Assembly: GCF_036002945.1 (NCBI RefSeq)
Contig: NZ_CP108529.1
Location: 6,691,001-6,755,000, forward strand
Direction: 5' to 3'
DNA length: 64,000 bases
Source of the DNA: Streptomyces sp. NBC_01224
Lineage (GTDB): Bacteria > Actinomycetota > Actinomycetes > Streptomycetales > Streptomycetaceae
Shown here: positions 59,926-64,000 of the stretch, piece after piece
Layout of the letters: each line of letters begins with the position of its first letter
How positions within the stretch are numbered: the stretch's first letter is position 1
The notes under the pieces: model-generated
Told to the model about the DNA's origin: nothing
The model's input: only the letters and a program-made list of their open reading frames with translations
Database searches by the model: none
Position numbers and translations under genes: made by a program

Positions 59926-60735
59926 GTGAGTGTGCTCGACGAGATCATCGATGGCGTACGCGCCGACCTCGCAGAGCGGCAGGCGCGTGTCAGCCTCGAC
60001 GAGCTGAAGGAACGCGCGGCGCGCGCTCCTGCCGCCAAGGACGGAGTCGCCGCCCTGCGCGGCGAGGGCGTGACCGTCATCTGCGAGGTCAAGCGCTCAA
60101 GCCCCTCCAAGGGGGCACTTGCCGCGATCGCCGACCCGGCCGCGCTCGCCGCGGACTACGAGGCGGGCGGCGCGTCCGTCATCTCGGTCCTCACCGAGGA
60201 ACGCCGCTTCGGCGGTTCCCTCGCCGACCTGGAGGCCGTTCGCGCCAAGGTCGACATCCCGATCCTGCGCAAGGACTTCATCGTCACCTCGTACCAGCTC
60301 TGGGAGGCCCGCGCCTACGGCGCCGACCTCGCCCTGCTGATCGTCGCCGCCCTCGACCAGGAGGCCCTGGTCTCCCTGATCGAGCGCGCCGAGTCCATCG
60401 GCCTGACGCCGCTGGTCGAGGCGCACGACGAGGAGGAGGCGGAACGAGCCGTGGACGCCGGAGCGAAGATCATCGGTGTCAACGCGCGCAACCTGAAGGA
60501 CCTCAAGGTCGACCGCTCCACCTTCGAGCGCGTCGCCCCCGAGATCCCGAACCACATCGTCAAGGTCGCCGAGTCCGGCGTCCGTGGCCCGCACGACCTG
60601 ATCGCGTACGCCAACGCGGGCGCCGACGCGGTGCTCGTGGGCGAATCCCTGGTCACCGGCCGCGACCCGCGGGCCGCCGTCGCCGACCTGGTCGCCGCCG
60701 GTGCCCACCCGGCGCTCCGGCACGGACGGAGCTGA
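59926..60735 (+). CDS. trpC: Indole-3-glycerol phosphate synthase
   Basis: This 269-residue (beta/alpha)8 enzyme closes CdRP to indole glycerol phosphate. The catalytic lysine lies in ICEVKRSSPSKG, with further active-site residues in ILRKDFIVTSYQLWEARA, IGVNARNLKDL and VAESGVRG. It is not fused to TrpF, whose reaction is probably done by PriA from the his operon. The GTG (MSVLDEIIDG) follows GGAAGGGGG; an ATG 48 bases upstream (MADPVPSS) is less likely. A TTGACA at 59873-59878 lies in the promoter region but lacks a good -10. Confidence 0.95.
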   Translation: MSVLDEIIDGVRADLAERQARVSLDELKERAARAPAAKDGVAALRGEGVTVICEVKRSSPSKGALAAIADPAALAADYEAGGASVISVLTEERRFGGSLADLEAVRAKVDIPILRKDFIVTSYQLWEARAYGADLALLIVAALDQEALVSLIERAESIGLTPLVEAHDEEEAERAVDAGAKIIGVNARNLKDLKVDRSTFERVAPEIPNHIVKVAESGVRGPHDLIAYANAGADAVLVGESLVTGRDPRAAVADLVAAGAHPALRHGRS

Positions 60736-60743
60736 CCGCAGCC

Positions 60744-60959
60744 ATGTCCGCCGACCGTCCCGCGCCCCGTATCCGGCCGGGCCTGCGCCCCGCCGGAATG
60801 ACGGCCCGGCTCCCGCACGCGCCGCTGGCGCGCGGCTGCCGCCCCCGCGGCTGCCGCGCCCCCGCCCGGCGCGTGCACGGCAGGCGCGTGCGGTACGTGA
60901 TCGGCGACGAGCCCGGCCAGGTCAACGGCATGCGATGGCGCACGGGGTCCGCGCTGTAG
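60744..60959 (+). CDS. trpM: TrpM-like small protein between trpC and trpB
   Basis: The 71-residue, arginine-rich protein has three internal cysteines' worth of basic repeats (RGCRPRGCRAPARR) and the C-terminal segment RYVIGDEPGQVNGMRWRTGSAL. Position and the end segment match the trpX/trpM gene of the S. coelicolor trpCXBA operon, reported to modulate tryptophan synthesis and development. The ATG lies eight bases after the trpC stop. The N-terminal half looks low in constraint, so only the C-terminal part may matter. Confidence 0.8.
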   Translation: MSADRPAPRIRPGLRPAGMTARLPHAPLARGCRPRGCRAPARRVHGRRVRYVIGDEPGQVNGMRWRTGSAL

Positions 60960-61095
60960 CGAGCCCCGGCCGACGTACCTGCACCACTCCTGCCGTACGT
61001 ACGACCGCACTGCCCGACCGCTCCCGGTCGCGGCGGCGCTCCGCTCACGGCGCATACGGTGAACCCACCCATTGCAATGTCGAGGAGCACGTCGG

Positions 61096-62372
<1,277 letters not shown>

Positions 62373-62376
<4 letters not shown>

Positions 62377-63185
62377 GCGGCAATGTGGAGTTGTTGAGTT
62401 CGTCCCTCGCACAGGCGAAGGCGGAGAACAGGGCCGCACTCATCGCGTACCTCCCGGCCGGCTTCCCGACCGTCGACGGCGCGATCGCCGCCGTGAAGGC
62501 GGTCGTGGCGGGTGGTGCGGACATCGTCGAGGTGGGGCTGCCGCACAGCGACCCGGTGCTGGACGGCCCGGTCATCCAGACCGCCGACGACATCGCCCTG
62601 CGCGGCGGCGTGAAGATCGCCGACGTGATGCGCACGGTCCGCGAGGCGTACGAGGCGACCGGTGTCCCGATCCTCGTCATGACGTACTGGAACCCGATCG
62701 ACCGGTACGGCGTCGAGCGCTTCACGGCCGAGCTCGCCGAGGCGGGCGGCGCCGGGTGCATCCTGCCCGACCTGCCGGTCCAGGAGTCCGAACTGTGGCG
62801 CGAACACGCTGACAAGCACGGTCTGGCGACCGTCTTCGTCGTCGCGCCCAGCAGCAAGGACGAGCGTCTCGCCACCATCACCGCGGTGGGCTCCGGCTTC
62901 GTGTACGCGGCCTCGCTGATGGGTGTCACAGGCACCCGCGAGTCCGTCGGCGAGCAGGCCCAGGACCTGGTCGCGCGCACCCGCGCCACCACGTCCCTCC
63001 CGGTCTGCGTCGGACTCGGCGTCTCCAACGCCCGACAGGCCGCCGAGGTCGCGGGCTTCGCCGACGGGGTGATCGTCGGCTCGGCCTTCGTCAAGGGCAT
63101 GCTCGACGCCCCCGACGAGGAGGCGGGCCTGGCCGCGGTCCGCTCCCTGGCGGGCGAACTCGCCGAAGGCGTTCGAAAGCGCTGA
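62373..63185 (+). CDS. trpA: Tryptophan synthase alpha subunit
   Basis: The TIM-barrel alpha subunit cleaves indole glycerol phosphate and passes indole to TrpB. The 270 residues include AALIAYLPAGFPTVDG, the catalytic glutamate in DIVEVGLPHSDPVLDGPVIQ, the aspartate in GCILPDLPVQES and the phosphate loop GVSNARQAAEV. The GTG overlaps the trpB stop by four bases. A strong hairpin follows. Confidence 0.97.
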
Positions 63186-63215
63186 AACGGGTGTAATCCG
63201 AATGGGTGGACCTGG

Positions 63216-63247
63216 ACCCGGGGAGGCACGCACGTGCCTCCCCGGGT
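63216..63247 (+). terminator. trp operon terminator
   Basis: ACCCGGGGAGGCAC (63216-63229) and GTGCCTCCCCGGGT (63234-63247) form a perfect 14-bp stem with a GCAC loop, 30 bases after trpA. It ends 13 bases before the next start codon, so it could also affect that gene's translation. Confidence 0.8.
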
Positions 63248-63260
63248 CGTTGCTGCGGGT

Positions 63261-64000
63261 GTGAGCGAGAAGAACGAACAGGGAAAAAGGGCCGCGCGAG
63301 ACCGGCTCGTCCAGCAGCGGGAACGCCAGAAGGCGCGCGAGCGCCGCAGGCGCATGCTGATCGTCGGCGCCGGCCTGGTGGGTGTGCTGGCGCTGGCCGC
63401 CGTCGTGGGCGTGATCGCCGCGAACACGGGCGGCAACAGCAGCAAGAGCAAGACGGCGGGCCCCGCCGTCGCGCCGTCCGGTGCGACCGGCAAGGACAGC
63501 CTGGCCATCCAGGTCGGCGCGGACGACGCCCCGTCCACACTCACCATCTGGGAAGACTTCCGCTGCCCGGTCTGCGCCCAGTTCGAGAACGCGTTCCGGG
63601 ACACCATCCACCAGTTGGGGAGCACCGGACAGATCAAGGTCGAGTACCACCTCGCCACGATCATCGACGGCAATCTCGGCGGCAGAGGGTCGCTGCGGGC
63701 GGCCAACGCCGCGGCCTGCGCACAGGACGCCGGCAAGTTCTCCGCGTATCACGACGTCCTCTACCGCAATCAGCCGCAGGAGTCCGTCGACGCCTTCGCC
63801 GACAACGCCAAGCTGATCGAGCTCTCCGGGAAGGTCCCCGGACTCGACACCGCCGCCTTCCGCGGTTGCGTGGAGGACGGCAAGCACGACAGCTGGGTCC
63901 AGAAGTCCAACACGGCGTTCCTGAAGGGCGGATTCGAGGGCACGCCGACCGCGCTGCTCAACGGTGAGTCGATCTTCCCGAAGAAGGGGAACGAACCGAT
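63261..64000 (+). CDS. Membrane-anchored DsbA-family thiol-disulphide protein, 3' truncated
   Basis: The frame is open from a GTG at 63261 to the window edge. A basic N terminus (SEKNEQGKRAARDRLVQQ) leads to one membrane helix (MLIVGAGLVGVLALAAVVGVI), a Ser/Lys linker, and a thioredoxin-fold DsbA domain with active site CPVC in WEDFRCPVCAQFE and the cis-proline loop FEGTPTALLNGE. It is a paralogue of the CPIC protein near 32 kb. No clear ribosome site is seen, because the trp terminator arm lies directly upstream. The final residues are outside the window. Confidence 0.87.
   Translation, partial: MSEKNEQGKRAARDRLVQQRERQKARERRRRMLIVGAGLVGVLALAAVVGVIAANTGGNSSKSKTAGPAVAPSGATGKDSLAIQVGADDAPSTLTIWEDFRCPVCAQFENAFRDTIHQLGSTGQIKVEYHLATIIDGNLGGRGSLRAANAAACAQDAGKFSAYHDVLYRNQPQESVDAFADNAKLIELSGKVPGLDTAAFRGCVEDGKHDSWVQKSNTAFLKGGFEGTPTALLNGESIFPKKGNEP

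Overview
This is a chromosomal window from a Streptomyces-like actinomycete. It shows very high G+C, many GTG starts, a complete dcw (division and cell wall) cluster ending in divIVA, an actinobacterial T-box leader on ileS, the bifunctional priA gene in place of hisA plus trpF, and the small trpM gene found in Streptomyces trp operons. Gene order closely follows the S. coelicolor ftsI-to-trpA core region, as recalled from general knowledge rather than a search. The window is core chromosome: I saw no phage, insertion sequence, CRISPR array, rRNA or tRNA.

Layout. (1) 1-15.6 kb, plus strand: the dcw cluster, with ftsI (5' end cut by the window), murE, murF, mraY, murD, ftsW, murG, ftsQ, ftsZ, the laccase-fold peptidoglycan editing gene, ylmE, sepF, a YggT gene and divIVA. 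These genes make lipid II precursors, assemble the Z ring and direct polar growth. A strong terminator and a palindromic intergenic repeat follow. (2) 15.9-22.5 kb: ileS on the minus strand behind a translational T-box riboswitch, then plus-strand genes for a DksA/TraR-like zinc-finger protein, lipoprotein signal peptidase, an RluD-type pseudouridine synthase and a GNAT acetyltransferase. (3) 22.6-34.6 kb: mixed secreted and membrane functions. These are a frameshifted Tat-exported glycosidase, a cation/proton antiporter, an MscS-type channel, a dienelactone-hydrolase-like protein, a secreted HEXXH metalloprotease, Tat-exported PhoD phosphatase, a membrane-anchored DsbA-like protein, an unknown membrane protein and a DUF2252 protein. 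(4) 35.1-47.6 kb: dnaE, a 64-residue basic protein, a NYN-domain protein, an ABC exporter pair, a membrane protein, a YbaK-type deacylase, a LON-domain protein and two uncharacterised genes. (5) 47.7-53.5 kb: the his operon hisD-hisC-hisB-(55-residue membrane protein)-hisH-priA-ridA-hisF, closed by a near-ideal terminator. (6) 53.6-56.2 kb: an ArsR-like regulator with its own palindromic operator, an MFS exporter carrying a TTA codon, and a DinB-fold protein. (7) 56.2-64 kb: hisI-trpE-two small membrane proteins, a DUF2752 gene, trpC-trpM-trpB-trpA, and a second membrane-anchored DsbA-like protein cut by the window end.

The most notable observations are an ileS product whose class I signature HXGH reads GAHH (the swapped GXHH form linked to extreme mupirocin resistance in type 2 IleRS), a T-box leader whose alternative pairings can be read directly, and the pairing of PriA with a trp locus that lacks trpF. 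Also of interest are operator-like palindromes at hisD and at the ArsR gene, a zinc-finger regulator with a histone-H1-like tail and a lost cysteine, and several small genes. Starts were chosen from Shine-Dalgarno spacing, stop/start overlap and family alignment from memory; none was verified by a search.
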